64,000 bases of DNA from an uncultured Campylobacter sp. (GCF_937959485.1 NZ_CALGPY010000004.1:62001-126000), one strand, 5' to 3'; shown: positions 26,568 through 36,317, counted from the first letter of the stretch. Notes: a model not told the origin generated them from the sequence alone. Numbers and translations are program-made.

Positions 26568-29500
26568 CTAAAACGTTACCTCCCAGTTAAATCTAAAATT
26601 TCTGCGCGGCGCATAAAACCTACCGATGCCTGCGCCGGTGTTTTGATCTATCAAATTCGTCGTTCCGAATCCCCTGATGGATCTGGCTGAATCCCAAGTG
26701 ATATATTTGGTGTTCGTGATATTATAAACGCCGAAGCCGAAATTAAAATTTTTATGAGGTCTTGCGTAGGTTATGATGTCCAAAACCGTATAATTTCCGC
26801 TCCTCCATGCTAGCGTGCTATCGGTCACGGGTTTTCCTTTGATCTTTTTGCCGGGCACGATCTGACCGCTATCGGGGTCTATGTGCTCCATCTGCTCTTT
26901 CCAATACATATTGTAGCTATCTTTGGCCTTTTTCTCTCCGACGCTCGTTATGAAAAGGTCTATGCCGTATTTATCGCCTGGTGCGGAGTAGCCGATATTA
27001 TAAACCGAAGTCGGCGGCTGAATGGCGTTCATCGGTATATCTCCGTCCATCCTACCTCTTTGCTTGGTAAATTTATATCCTATCCTAAAGCCTTCAAGCG
27101 CGGAGGAGACATCGCCTAATTCCATATGGGCGTTTATTTCAAAGCCATTGACTTTGGCGCTATCTCTGTTTTTGTTCTGCCAAAACGGATATTGCAAAGC
27201 GCTTCCTACTTCAACGGCCTTCATCCTTAAAAATACCAAATCTATAAAGTTATCGTAATCGGTTTTAAAAATATCAAACGTTATGAAGCTTTGATCTTTA
27301 TAAAACGTCAAGGCGGCCTCTTTTGTTTTTGCGATCTCGGCTTTTAAATCAACGTTAGGCGCGATCGAAAAGCTCGGATGCTTAAAGGTCATATACATCT
27401 CATCCGATGTCGGAGCGCGAAATCCTTTTGAATACTTTAATTGAAATCTCATAAAATCGAGCGGATCTAAATTTAACCCAAACGAATAAGAATCGCTTTT
27501 AAATTCTTTATTTTGAAGCAGTATCGCTAAATTTTGTCTGATATTTTCGTTCATGCAAGGGGTATTGTATCCGCACGTAGCTCCCGGCCCGTAAGCATTG
27601 CCCGGTAGCGGCACGAATATGCCCGCTATCAAGCCCTTCGGCACGGGAATGTTATCGTCGTATTTGGGCATATGTTTTACCTTGTCGTATCGATAATTTA
27701 AATCGAGCCCCAACCAATCCGTGATCTTAAAATCATCTCCGATAAACAAAGCGGTAGTTCTAGTCTCTACGGGGATGAGATAGGTTTGCTTCATTCCCGT
27801 GTTGCTTTTCGGGCCATTGGCGCCCGGATACCAATTCGGCTTTAAAACATATCCGTTCGAATCTGCATTCGGATTGCCCGGCTCAAATTTATAGCCGTAA
27901 AATTTACTCGCCCACCATTTTTCATTTTCACCTTTAAAGCCGTCCTGATCTATCATTACTTTTTTCGTTTTTTCTAAAAGACCGCCGTATTTTATATAGT
28001 GCTGGGTTTGAAATACTTTAAGTTCTTTTTCAAATTTTATATCAAACTGATTCGTATCGGTATTTAAATCTCTGTCGTGATATTGATCTTCTGCATAGCC
28101 CGCCGATTTCGGCCTTATGATCCTTGTATCCTCGTCAAAGAAACCGCCTGAATCTTTTTCGACCTTTACTCTACCGTATTTCGTGCCGTCGGGAGCCGTT
28201 TTTATCTCAATATCTCTATCTACGTAGTCGTGTTTCCAGTTTCCCATATTATCTTGATATAGCCTTGAGACTCGAAATTTCTTAGTACAGTCTATCTTAG
28301 AGCAGTCTAAAAGCATATAATCGAGCCTACCTCCGTCTTCTTGCCACTCGACCTTGTTGCCTTTGCTGTCTCTAAAATCTCTTTCCGTACTCCATCCGCT
28401 GGTATCGAGATCGGGCGTAAGCTCTTTGCCGTATTTATCTACTATTTTATACACACCCGCTTTCTTATCATATACCAGATCTAGACCGTTTGGGTTTCTG
28501 ACGTTATTGCACTTGTCGTTGTTGCAGTATTCGTCGGTCCTTGCTTTATTTCGTATCTTTTGCGTAGAATACGATACTTTAAAAGTATCCCAAAACGGCG
28601 TTTCTACAAAATTTTCGTAGGCGAATTGAATGTTTTTTCTATGAGATTTATCGTTCGTTATCCTCTCTCCCAGCTTCGTATCCTGCAATGAGTAGCTGTA
28701 TGAGCGAAGCGAATAGGATAAATCCTCTCCTTTGGATTTAAGAGTTGAATCATCATTCATAATGCTAAATCTATGCTCATCGGCCGGCTGAAAACCGATC
28801 TTTACCATAGTGCTGGTGCGGGTTATATGATAGGGATCTGCCTTTTCTCTTTCCCTGCCGACTTTTGTTCTATCCTCTTTTGGCGAATAGATATTGTAGA
28901 AATAATTTTTGATCTCGTGGCCGTTTCTTTTCGTGTTTATTACCAACAGATCGAGCCATTTGTATCTTCCTGCGAAAGTAAGCGATCTCATATTTTGGGA
29001 ATTCATACTTTGATATCCGTTTTTAAAGCCAAAGTGAAAGTCTTTGTTTATCAGATAATCCCTTGCGTCTTTCGTCTCAAACATTACCGATCCGCCCAGC
29101 GCTCCCGAGCCCGTTTTTATCGAATCCGCGCCTTTTGTTATGGTTGCAACTTTGACGTTTTCCATCTCCACGCTATTGCGGGTGTTATTGAAATTTCCGT
29201 AACCTTCAAAAAGCTCTTTGAAGCCTTGCGAGCTTAGAGTTTCCGCCTGACGAAGTCCGTCTATCGTTATGGCGACGCGGTTTTCATCCACGCCGCGCAC
29301 GGCATAGCCGCTCGTGCCGAAACGACCGGCCTCTACCGCCGTAACACCCGTTTGGTATCGCACCAAGTCTCTACTATCGGTGATCTGCTGCTTCTTAATA
29401 GTCTGCGCTGTGGTTTTAGTTTCGCCGACCTTTTGCTCGGCTACGCTTTGCGAATCGACATTGCCCGTTACCTGGATAGTTCCCAGTTCTTGTGAGTTGG

Positions 29501-29573
29501 CCGGCTCTTCCGCGTAAAGCGAGCCATAAAAGAGCAGCGAGGCATAGAGAGAGAGAGAGAATCTTCTAAACAT
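26568..29573 (-). CDS. TonB-dependent hemoglobin/transferrin-type outer-membrane receptor
   Basis: A 1001-residue outer-membrane receptor. A signal peptide (RFSLSLYASLLFYGSLYA) is followed by a TonB-box region (ELGTIQVTGN), a plug domain (about 50-180: RDLVRYQTGVTAVEAGRFG, YAVRGVDENRVAITIDGLR) and a 22-strand barrel. The plug and the C-terminus (YITWDSARSIRGFGTTN, then GRFYAPRRNFRFNWEVTF) match the hemoglobin/hemoglobin-haptoglobin/transferrin receptor group (HmbR, HpuB, HgpB, TbpA). Its ligand is therefore probably heme protein or an iron-binding glycoprotein; which one cannot be told. An extracellular Cys-containing region near 345-430 (CNNDKCNN, CSKIDC) is unusual. No heme-uptake ABC or TonB genes lie nearby. 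Confidence 0.88.
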   Translation of the reverse strand: MFRRFSLSLYASLLFYGSLYAEEPANSQELGTIQVTGNVDSQSVAEQKVGETKTTAQTIKKQQITDSRDLVRYQTGVTAVEAGRFGTSGYAVRGVDENRVAITIDGLRQAETLSSQGFKELFEGYGNFNNTRNSVEMENVKVATITKGADSIKTGSGALGGSVMFETKDARDYLINKDFHFGFKNGYQSMNSQNMRSLTFAGRYKWLDLLVINTKRNGHEIKNYFYNIYSPKEDRTKVGREREKADPYHITRTSTMVKIGFQPADEHRFSIMNDDSTLKSKGEDLSYSLRSYSYSLQDTKLGERITNDKSHRKNIQFAYENFVETPFWDTFKVSYSTQKIRNKARTDEYCNNDKCNNVRNPNGLDLVYDKKAGVYKIVDKYGKELTPDLDTSGWSTERDFRDSKGNKVEWQEDGGRLDYMLLDCSKIDCTKKFRVSRLYQDNMGNWKHDYVDRDIEIKTAPDGTKYGRVKVEKDSGGFFDEDTRIIRPKSAGYAEDQYHDRDLNTDTNQFDIKFEKELKVFQTQHYIKYGGLLEKTKKVMIDQDGFKGENEKWWASKFYGYKFEPGNPNADSNGYVLKPNWYPGANGPKSNTGMKQTYLIPVETRTTALFIGDDFKITDWLGLDLNYRYDKVKHMPKYDDNIPVPKGLIAGIFVPLPGNAYGPGATCGYNTPCMNENIRQNLAILLQNKEFKSDSYSFGLNLDPLDFMRFQLKYSKGFRAPTSDEMYMTFKHPSFSIAPNVDLKAEIAKTKEAALTFYKDQSFITFDIFKTDYDNFIDLVFLRMKAVEVGSALQYPFWQNKNRDSAKVNGFEINAHMELGDVSSALEGFRIGYKFTKQRGRMDGDIPMNAIQPPTSVYNIGYSAPGDKYGIDLFITSVGEKKAKDSYNMYWKEQMEHIDPDSGQIVPGKKIKGKPVTDSTLAWRSGNYTVLDIITYARPHKNFNFGFGVYNITNTKYITWDSARSIRGFGTTNLIDQNTGAGIGRFYAPRRNFRFNWEVTF

Positions 29574-29587
29574 TCATATTTCCTTAC

Positions 29588-29613
29588 TTAATGATTATAG
29601 AATTGATTATTAA
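29588..29613 (-). promoter_or_regulatory. Candidate Fur box upstream of the TonB-dependent receptor
   Basis: The stretch TAATGATTATAGAATT plus GATTATTA contains repeated GATTAT hexamers in a rough palindrome 15-40 bp before the receptor ATG. The GATTAT/ATAATC spacing resembles Fur sites and iron receptors are normally Fur-repressed, but the match is imperfect. Confidence 0.35.
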
Positions 29614-30226
29614 CGCGGCGAATAATAATACAAAGATTTTTAATGTTTAATTAAATTGCAGTTTAAATTCAAGTATAAATTTTAAATGGCTAAAATTTTG
29701 ATTTTTAAGAAGTAAAAAATTTTGAATAGTCAAGAAATGCGTAATAGGCGTATTTTAAGCTTTAATATAGCCTAAATTTTGCAAAGCGTTTTTGAAACGG
29801 CTAGCAAAAATACTGAAAATTATAAAAGGGCGAATGATAACAAAGCGCATTTTATAATATGTAACGCGCTTTTTTAATTATGATATTTTGCCGGTAATTT
29901 TAAAATTTTATACTCAATCGCTGCATTGTAAATTTATCATTTTATAGATTGTCGCCTCTCGGGATTTGTTAGCAGATTTATTTATCGGTGCCGGAATAGG
30001 GCATAAATTTTTGCCGGGTAGAATTTCACGCTGCGCTATAAATTTTATGCGCCCCGAAATTTTGAAATTTCGTTTTGCACAAATACGGCAAGCTACAAAA
30101 TTCCGCTACGCGAATAAAGCATACTATCACGTTACGGGCATCGATAATCTACTCGTTTATTCAGCCAAATTAGCCCATACCGCCGCAAATTTTATGTTTT
30201 AAAATTTCGCGCCGAATCTTTCGCGG
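29614..30226. other. AT-rich gap upstream of the receptor
   Basis: About 610 bp with no supported gene. The half next to the receptor is very AT-rich and repeat-poor; from about 29890 to 30200 the AAAATTT cores return. A 78-residue frame at 29966-30202 reads through these cores and is rejected. Confidence 0.45.
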
Positions 30227-30826
30227 CTAAAAAGCCCTAAGCACCGCCGTAACCTGTGCGCTTTTGCGCGGCGAGAAGTAGTGCACGAAGCTAGTGCAGG
30301 ATCCATCAGGCACGCATATTTCGGTGCTTAGCTTATGCCTTACGTGGATGGAGTCGATACTCGGGATTGTTACCGATGCGCTTGCGATGCCGCTGTATTC
30401 GCCAACCTCTATCGGCGCCTCTAGCTCATCCTTTTCAAATACTACGCGCCCGCTCTTCTCCTGCTCGAGCTTGGTATTTTTCAGCACGATCTTCGGCGTA
30501 TTTTCGCGGTTTATATAGTCAAATTTTATGTTTAGCTCATACGGAGCGCCCGTGGAGTTATCCTCCGAGAAATCAGGTAGCGGATCCCCTTGCCGATGCT
30601 CGAATCTCTTGCCGATAGTCGTAGCGCGCAAGTCCGTATCTATCATAAAATTTTGCAGCTCTACGCGGGCGCCACCAAAAGAACGAACTAACGTCATAGA
30701 TTCGTAGTTGCGGCCGAAAAAATTATCTGCGATAACATAGCTACCCAAAAGCGAGCTTATGACCACCCAAAACAGAAATATAAATTTAAAAACCTTGCGT
30801 AAAACGAACTTTAACGTCTTCATCAT
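30227..30826 (-). CDS. Hypothetical membrane-anchored protein, 199 aa
   Basis: The basic N-terminus (MMKTLKFVLRKVFK) and a hydrophobic segment (FIFLFWVVISSLLGSYVIA) indicate an uncleaved anchor with the rest in the periplasm. The periplasmic part is beta-rich and has two Cys near the end (EICVPDGSCTSF) that could form a disulfide. I recognise no family. Two adjacent ATGs could be the start. It stands alone, with repeat-filled gaps on both sides. Confidence 0.7.
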   Translation of the reverse strand: MMKTLKFVLRKVFKFIFLFWVVISSLLGSYVIADNFFGRNYESMTLVRSFGGARVELQNFMIDTDLRATTIGKRFEHRQGDPLPDFSEDNSTGAPYELNIKFDYINRENTPKIVLKNTKLEQEKSGRVVFEKDELEAPIEVGEYSGIASASVTIPSIDSIHVRHKLSTEICVPDGSCTSFVHYFSPRKSAQVTAVLRAF

Positions 30827-31137
30827 TATCCTTTTAATCTAAAGCTTAAGCGGAATTCCGCCTGAAAATCCGTGGATTAAAATTCCGCGCGGGATTTCGC
30901 TTATGAAATTTTGCGCTTTTTCAGTCTGCGGCGGAATTTTAAGACAGAATTCCGTGGCTAAATTTTACTGCGAAATTATAAAACAAATTTCGCCCATGAA
31001 ATTTTACCTAGAATCTCTCCTGTAAAATTCCATAACGAAATTCGAAGATGAAATTTTATGGGCGAAATTCCATAGCTAAAATTTTACGGCAAGTCTCAGA
31101 AATCAACTTCTGCGGCAAAATTCCACGCCTTAAAATT
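30827..31137. repeat. Dense repeat block between tmk and the membrane protein gene
   Basis: About 310 bp made almost wholly of alternating cores such as GGAATTTTA, GAAATTTTA, AAAATTCCA and short G+C spacers (GGCGAAATTCCATAGC type), 20-35 bp apart. At least twelve cores can be counted. No gene. Confidence 0.6.
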
Positions 31138-31764
31138 TTAAGAAAGTATGAAATTTTTTATCTGATCGCAGATCGCTTCTTCGGATTGTGCGGCATCGAT
31201 TTGTAGGGTCTGAACGCCACACGCCTTGCATGCCTGCGCCATAAGATCTTGCACGCGCATTAGGTATTTAAGCCCGCGAGCCTCAATTATATCGCTACTA
31301 GCGCGCGTTTTAAGCCGCTTTTTGACGAGCTGTTCGTCCGCCGAAAATAGCACGATTTTATCTGCGAATTTGCCCCCGAGCGCAAATTTATTAAGCGCGA
31401 TGAGTTCGCTAAGATCCGCGTTTTCGTCGTTTGCCAGCGCATAGGCAAGCCCCGAGATGAAGCCGCGATCGCTTAGCACGAGCCTGTCCGCGCCGCCCTT
31501 TATCACGCGCTCGTAGTGCTCGGCGCGGTCTGCGAGGAACAAAAGCAGCTCGGCGCGCTTTGAAATTTCGCCGCAGACCTCGCGCAGATTTACGCTGCCG
31601 CGCCGCCACTTAAAATCCTCGCCCAAAACGAGGCTTCGCACCGCCTCGCCGAGCTTCGTGCCGCCGGGCTCCTTAGTCATGATCGCTTGCGGAAAAGCCG
31701 CCGCTAGCCGCGCTACCTGCGTGCTTTTGCCCACGCCGTCGATACCTTCGAATACTACATACAT
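31138..31764 (-). CDS. tmk: Thymidylate kinase
   Basis: A 208-residue kinase converting dTMP to dTDP. The P-loop FEGIDGVGKSTQ is at 5-16; the DRx motif is SDRGFISGLAYA, and KEPGGTKLGE binds the nucleotide. The lid region is KTRASSDIIEARG. A short stretch (KWRRGSVNLREVCG, about 54-67) is longer than I expect, perhaps a small insert. In C. jejuni, as I recall, tmk directly follows coaD; here an unknown gene and repeats lie between. Confidence 0.93.
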   Translation of the reverse strand: MYVVFEGIDGVGKSTQVARLAAAFPQAIMTKEPGGTKLGEAVRSLVLGEDFKWRRGSVNLREVCGEISKRAELLLFLADRAEHYERVIKGGADRLVLSDRGFISGLAYALANDENADLSELIALNKFALGGKFADKIVLFSADEQLVKKRLKTRASSDIIEARGLKYLMRVQDLMAQACKACGVQTLQIDAAQSEEAICDQIKNFILS

Positions 31765-32253
31765 TTTTCGCCTTTAAATTTGTGCGCTATTTTACAAGCT
31801 TATAGCTAAATAGCGGCTTTTTTAAACAGCGGGGCGCAAAATTTCGACTCCAAATCGGACTTTTGCGCGAGCTTGTGCGAGCCGCTTTTGATCTTTAGGC
31901 GTAAAATTTATCGGGCGCTTTATTGCTAGGCTCTTGCTTTTTGCGGCACGGCTCGCGGTTAAATTTAGCGCTCATACGGATGCGCCGTATAAACAGCGAG
32001 CGAGCAAATTTTGCGCTTACGGACATGTACCGAGCGGAGCAGGGCGCTAGTCGATAAATACGGCGCGCCGTATAGATGAAATGGCGCGTTATACAGAGCA
32101 GAATGTGTACTATGCGAAGCGGATGGCGTTATATGGAAAGGGCGGCGCTTTTGGCGGAATGGGGCGGCGGCGTCATTCGGAGCAGGGTATGTTTGTAGGC
32201 AGCGCGGGCGGGCAAAACGCTATGTGTGATGATAAAATCGCGACGATAAAATT
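31765..32253. other. Gap upstream of tmk
   Basis: About 490 bp without a supported gene. It is more G+C-rich than other gaps and contains repeated CGCCGTATAAACAGCGAGCG-like and GCGCCGTATAGATGA-like pieces (near 31987 and 32066), with few AAAATTT cores. Confidence 0.4.
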
Positions 32254-33345
32254 TTAAATTTTGCCCTTATATGTGCTTACAAGCTCGGGATTTATCGCTT
32301 TGAAATTTTTCCGCAAATCGCTAAGATCATAATCGCTCGCTACGAGCGCAAAATCCTCGCTCACGTCGAGCCCGAGCTCGCCGATATCCGCCTTAAGCTG
32401 CTTCGCGCACTCCAAAATAAGCTTTTTGGCTTGCGAGTATCTGCCGTTTAGCCGCGTTTCTTGATTGAAAAGATCGAAAAGATTTGCCGTCTCGTCATCC
32501 TCGTCTATCTCGGCCTGAAACTCGTAATCGGCGACGTTCCAAACGATCCAGTTATCGTCATCGCCCTGCGCAAGCCACTGCGCGCGCTGTTCTTGCGAGC
32601 CGAATCCGATCTGAGGCGGCAGCGAGCCCGTGTCGTCGTAGGCTAAATTTATGCAGTAGAGCTTGCAGCCGGGCGCGTGCTTTTTGATCGTCTCTTTAAT
32701 CGCGAGCAGCAGCCTTTGCGCGGCGAGATCATAGAGTTTTTTGTAGCTCATTTTTTTATCCGGTTTTCTGTAGTGCACATAGCCGTCCTCGACTATTAAG
32801 CTTAGCTCGCCTATAGTGTCAAATTCGTAGTTTATGACGCGGTCGAATTTGCCTCCGTATGGATCCGTGCCGCGCCACTGCTTTTGCGCGAGCTTGCCGC
32901 CTTCGTAAGCGAAATTCTCTATCCAGTAGCCTTCGCTTGCAAAAGCAGAGTAGATGGATTTTAGCACGCCATCCTCATAGACAAATCTTTTTACGTTCAC
33001 ACATTTTTTATCGTAATAATCAAATCGGTAGCTTAAAATTTCATCCTGCCGCCAAAAATAAAACTCTTCGTAGAAATATTTTTCGCTCACATACTGCCTC
33101 TTAAAAACGACGCGATCTTGCGCGTCAAAGCCGTATTCGTAGGCATTTGCGATGTTTTTGGGCGCTTCTTTTAAAACCCTACCTTTTGAGAAGCGGTTGA
33201 ACTCAAAATAAAATGGCTCTAAATTAATATACTCGTCCGACGCCCAGCGTCTGCTTACGGCCTGCACTTCAGCCCTCTTTTTTAGGGCTTCGTAGTCATC
33301 TTTTGCGCTTTTAAAAAGCTCTCGCAATTTTTCTATCTCATCCAT
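32254..33345 (-). CDS. Hypothetical protein, 363 aa, with YD-like hairpin repeats
   Basis: An N-terminal charged helix (DEIEKLRELFKSAKDDYEALKK) precedes about 140 residues rich in Tyr, Phe, Asp and Lys in which hairpin-like units recur (YEYGFDAQDRVVFKRQY, YRFDYYDKKCVNVKRF, VYEDGVLKSIYS, YEGGKLAQKQW). These recall YD/MORN-like antiparallel repeats. The C-terminal half is a mixed soluble domain (NWIVWNVADYEF). There is no signal peptide. I recognise no family; a polymorphic-toxin immunity or accessory role is only a thought. It separates coaD from tmk. Confidence 0.7.
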   Translation of the reverse strand: MDEIEKLRELFKSAKDDYEALKKRAEVQAVSRRWASDEYINLEPFYFEFNRFSKGRVLKEAPKNIANAYEYGFDAQDRVVFKRQYVSEKYFYEEFYFWRQDEILSYRFDYYDKKCVNVKRFVYEDGVLKSIYSAFASEGYWIENFAYEGGKLAQKQWRGTDPYGGKFDRVINYEFDTIGELSLIVEDGYVHYRKPDKKMSYKKLYDLAAQRLLLAIKETIKKHAPGCKLYCINLAYDDTGSLPPQIGFGSQEQRAQWLAQGDDDNWIVWNVADYEFQAEIDEDDETANLFDLFNQETRLNGRYSQAKKLILECAKQLKADIGELGLDVSEDFALVASDYDLSDLRKNFKAINPELVSTYKGKI

Positions 33346-33418
33346 TTTTATCTCCCGTGCGGTTTGTAAATTTTAAATTTAATCGCACCTGTAGGCTAAA
33401 TTTTAATCGCTTGCAAGC

Positions 33419-33895
33419 TCATTTTTTTAAAAATTTTAAAATTTCGCTTGGCACCAGGTGCGAAACGTCGCCGCCGTGGCTCAAAACGGAGCGGACAATC
33501 GAGCTTGAGATGAAGGCGTTTTTGAGCGTCGGCATCAAATACACGCTCTCAAATTCCTCCCATAGCGAGGCGTTTGCATAGCCGATCTGCAGCTCGTACT
33601 CAAAGTCGCTAACCGCGCGGAGTCCGCGGATCACGAAGCGCATGCCGCAAGATTTAGCAAAATCCACGAGTAGATTATCAAAGCTTTGCACGCTCACGCC
33701 ACGAAGCCCGCGTGTCGCGGCTCGCGCCATCTCTAGTCTGGATTTTAGGCTGAAGTAGGGCTTTTTGCTCTCGTTTAGCGCCACTGCCACGATGACTTCA
33801 TCAAAAAGCCCCAGTGCACGCTTGATGACGTCCAGATGTCCGTTCGTGATAGGATCGAAAGTGCCCGGATAGATACATTTTCTTGAGTTTTGCAT
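33419..33895 (-). CDS. coaD: Phosphopantetheine adenylyltransferase
   Basis: A 158-residue cytoplasmic enzyme of coenzyme A synthesis. YPGTFDPITNGH holds the T-x-G-H nucleotidyltransferase motif, and ISSSIVR near the end is the second signature. The frame extends to a GTG at 33904, but ATG 33895-33893 overlaps the ubiX TAA as TAATG and has AAGGTGG about 7 bp upstream, so I choose it. Confidence 0.95.
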   Translation of the reverse strand: MQNSRKCIYPGTFDPITNGHLDVIKRALGLFDEVIVAVALNESKKPYFSLKSRLEMARAATRGLRGVSVQSFDNLLVDFAKSCGMRFVIRGLRAVSDFEYELQIGYANASLWEEFESVYLMPTLKNAFISSSIVRSVLSHGGDVSHLVPSEILKFLKK

Positions 33896-34449
33896 TATTG
33901 CCACCTTTTAAATAGCTCGTTTTGCACGCCCAGCGCGTCGCACCACTTGCCGATTATGAAATTTTTTAAATTTTGCACGCCGCAGTAGCCTGCGATCACT
34001 GGCGGAGCGATGATGACGCCGAGCGCGGCTAGCTCGCTCATCTGACGCAGGCTAATCGCAGAAAGCGGCATCTCGCGCACGCCCAAAACCAGCCGTTTAT
34101 GCTCTTTTAGCGCGACTGCGGCGGCGCGAGTGCTTAAACTGTCGCAAAGCCCGCCGTAAATCTTAGCCAAAGAGCCGATAGAGCAGGGCGCAAAGATTGT
34201 GGCGTCAATGCCGAACGAGCCCGAAGCGGGCGGCGCGCCCAGATCGGTGTCGGGATAAAATTTTACGTTCTTAAATTCCACGGATTTTAAAGCCTCGTCC
34301 GCATCTATGCCGCTTTCGGCGCTCAGGACGCGGCGCGCACCCTGAGTAAGTACGGCGTGGATTTTATGCGGCGAGCTGGCAAGAAATTTAAGCAGATCAA
34401 GCCCGATCTCGCAAAAACTCGCGCCGCTTACGCAAACTAAAATTTTCAT
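33895..34449 (-). CDS. ubiX: Flavin prenyltransferase UbiX
   Basis: A 184-residue flavoprotein that makes prenylated FMN for UbiD-type decarboxylases. The N-terminus MKILVCVSGASFCEIGLDLL is the FMN-binding start; APCSIGSLAKIYGGLCDSLSTRAAAVALKEHKRLVLGVRE (positions about 92-131) and the APPVIAGYCG region match UbiX. It is coupled to coaD through TAATG, an order also known from C. jejuni. Confidence 0.93.
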   Translation of the reverse strand: MKILVCVSGASFCEIGLDLLKFLASSPHKIHAVLTQGARRVLSAESGIDADEALKSVEFKNVKFYPDTDLGAPPASGSFGIDATIFAPCSIGSLAKIYGGLCDSLSTRAAAVALKEHKRLVLGVREMPLSAISLRQMSELAALGVIIAPPVIAGYCGVQNLKNFIIGKWCDALGVQNELFKRWQ

Positions 34450-34525
34450 TTCAAGGCTTTCATATCGAAATTTTGCGGTTTAAAAGCGAGCGAAACGGAA
34501 GGAATTTTAAAATTTGAAGTTGAAA

Positions 34526-34600
34526 TGGAGCGGGAAACGAGAGTCGAACTCGCGACATCAACCATGGCAAGGTTGCGCTCTACCACTGAGCTATTCCCGC
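34526..34600 (-). tRNA. tRNA-Gly (GCC)
   Basis: On the minus strand GCGGGAA (5' end at 34600) pairs with TTCCCGC. The D arm contains AGCTCAGTGGTAGAGC, the anticodon loop is TTGCCAT with anticodon GCC, and the T arm has GAGTTCGACTC. The discriminator base T (34529) and an encoded CCA (34528-34526) follow. A spurious frame at 34446-34643 covers it. Confidence 0.97.
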
Positions 34601-34661
34601 ATGCGGTAAAAATAAAGCGCGATTGTAGCCTATAAATTTTCATTTGTCAATAATTTCTCGC

Positions 34662-35843
34662 TTAAATTTCATAAATTTTTACGATTTCTCCAGCGCGAAC
34701 TTTGTCGCATTCGGGATCAGCCAAGAAAAAATGCGATGCCGCAGCCAGCGGTCTGATGCGCCCCGAAGGCGACGGCATGGGCGTAAAAACTCCGCCTTCA
34801 TATGCGCCTACGGTTAAATTTACTCTGCCGCTTTTTAGCTTCAGATCGCTTGCGAGCTTGGCATAGATCGCCGCTTCTGCGCTAAAAGCCTCACTTGTAC
34901 CGCTAAGCTTAAATAGTATCGGTAGTATGACTGCGCGCGTAAGCACGAAAGCAGCCATTGGATTGCCCGCCATTGCAAAGACGAATTTGCCGTCTTTTGC
35001 GAAGCACTTGCTGGGGCGGCCAGGCTTGATATCGATGTGATCGAAAACCTGCAAAAATCCAAGTTCGCTCATAGCGCTTTGCATAAAATCCGCCTCCCCA
35101 GCGCTTGCTCCACCGCTGGTAATTAGCACGTCAAATTTACGCGTAGCAGCATCTAGCGCCTCGCATACCGCGCTAAAATCATCCTTTAAAATCCCTAAAT
35201 ACTCATTTTCAAAGCCGTATTTTTGCAGCAATGCAGCAATACCACTAGAGTTGGCGTTATAAATTTCGCGCTCACTTGCGCTCTGCCACGGCTCTTTTAG
35301 TTCGTTTCCACTGGAAAATAGGGCGATTTTAGGACGCGCGTAAACGCTTACTTCGTAAATTCCTTGCGCGGCAAGAAGCATGATTTTAGCAGGGTTTAAA
35401 ATTTCGCCACGGCGCAATAAAAGCTCGCCCGCGCGCACCTCCTCGCCTTTTTTACGAAAGCCGTCGTGGGCATGAACGGAAGCAGGGATTTTTAGAGTTC
35501 CACCTTGCACGTCTACATCCTCTAGCCTCGCGACAGAGTCCGCGCCCGCAGGCATTGGCGCGCCGGTCATTATCTTTTGCGCTTGCGTAGCCTTGATTTT
35601 GTAGAATTTCTCATCTCCTGCAAAAATCGTAGGCTCTACGATCTTTAGCTTTTCGTCTTTGAATTCCGCCGCGTAGGCATAGCCGTCAAGCGCCGAATTA
35701 TCGAAGCAGGGCAGGTTTTTAATCGCAGAAATATCGCTAGAAAGAATGCGGCCTAGAGCGCTGGGAAGAGGCACCATTTCGCTCCGCCTGCTTGATGTGA
35801 TTCTAGCCGTAGCCAAATCTATAGCCTCATTTATTCCTATCAT
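34662..35843 (-). CDS. moeA: Molybdopterin molybdenumtransferase MoeA
   Basis: A 393-residue cytoplasmic enzyme that inserts molybdate into adenylated molybdopterin. FDNSALDGYAYA near 47-58 is the family start motif, TGAPMPAGADSVARLEDV follows, and the MogA-like domain has FSSGNEL, YNANSSGIAALL, TSGGASAGEADFMQ and MAGNPMAAFV. Length and domain order are normal. murA lies next to it on the same strand, as in C. jejuni, but 474 bp of repeats separate them. Confidence 0.94.
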   Translation of the reverse strand: MIGINEAIDLATARITSSRRSEMVPLPSALGRILSSDISAIKNLPCFDNSALDGYAYAAEFKDEKLKIVEPTIFAGDEKFYKIKATQAQKIMTGAPMPAGADSVARLEDVDVQGGTLKIPASVHAHDGFRKKGEEVRAGELLLRRGEILNPAKIMLLAAQGIYEVSVYARPKIALFSSGNELKEPWQSASEREIYNANSSGIAALLQKYGFENEYLGILKDDFSAVCEALDAATRKFDVLITSGGASAGEADFMQSAMSELGFLQVFDHIDIKPGRPSKCFAKDGKFVFAMAGNPMAAFVLTRAVILPILFKLSGTSEAFSAEAAIYAKLASDLKLKSGRVNLTVGAYEGGVFTPMPSPSGRIRPLAAASHFFLADPECDKVRAGEIVKIYEI

Positions 35844-36317
35844 TTTAAGTCCTTTTTATCATTTTTTTACATTTTAAATTCGCGCAGTTAAGACCTCACA
35901 TAGTCTTAAATTCTATGTTTTGCCGGAGCTTGCAAAGCAAAATTTTATCCAAATGAGTGCGCAAAATTTCACGGGCTCAAACTTACCTTGTTTTAATGCG
36001 AGCGTTACTTAAAATTTCAAAACATATCACTCGTAAAATTCCGCTTTGCTGTAGAAATTCCATCCGCATGCGCTTAAAGAATTTCTCCAAGGCTCGTTCA
36101 TTAAATTTTACCAAAGCTCACCACTTAAATTCTTAAGAGACTCATCCTTGAAATTCTACCAGCATTTCCTTCAAAATTCCGCCGCATTTAGCTTTAGCGA
36201 TTTAAATGCATTGCTGCTATAGAATTTACGTGGCTCTTGCGCGGCACGTTATTTCGAAACGCGTTTTGCGTAAAATTCCACTTTGCTTGCTCGCACAAGA
36301 TTTTTATTCCGAAGTCT
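35844..36317. repeat. Repeat-rich gap between murA and moeA
   Basis: About 474 bp with no gene; GAAATTCCA, AAAATTCCG, AAATTTTACC and GAAATTTTA-like cores recur about every 35-45 bp from 35930 to 36300, spaced by TTTAGCGA/GCTCGTT-type sequence. Confidence 0.55.

Noticed and set aside
29966..30202. Plus-strand frame of 78 codons upstream of the TonB receptor
   Set aside because: Reads through repeat cores (LKFRF, TKFRY) and lacks a plausible start region.
34446..34643. Minus-strand frame of 65 codons over the tRNA-Gly gene
   Set aside because: It is a reading of the tRNA and its flanks; the tRNA is unambiguous.
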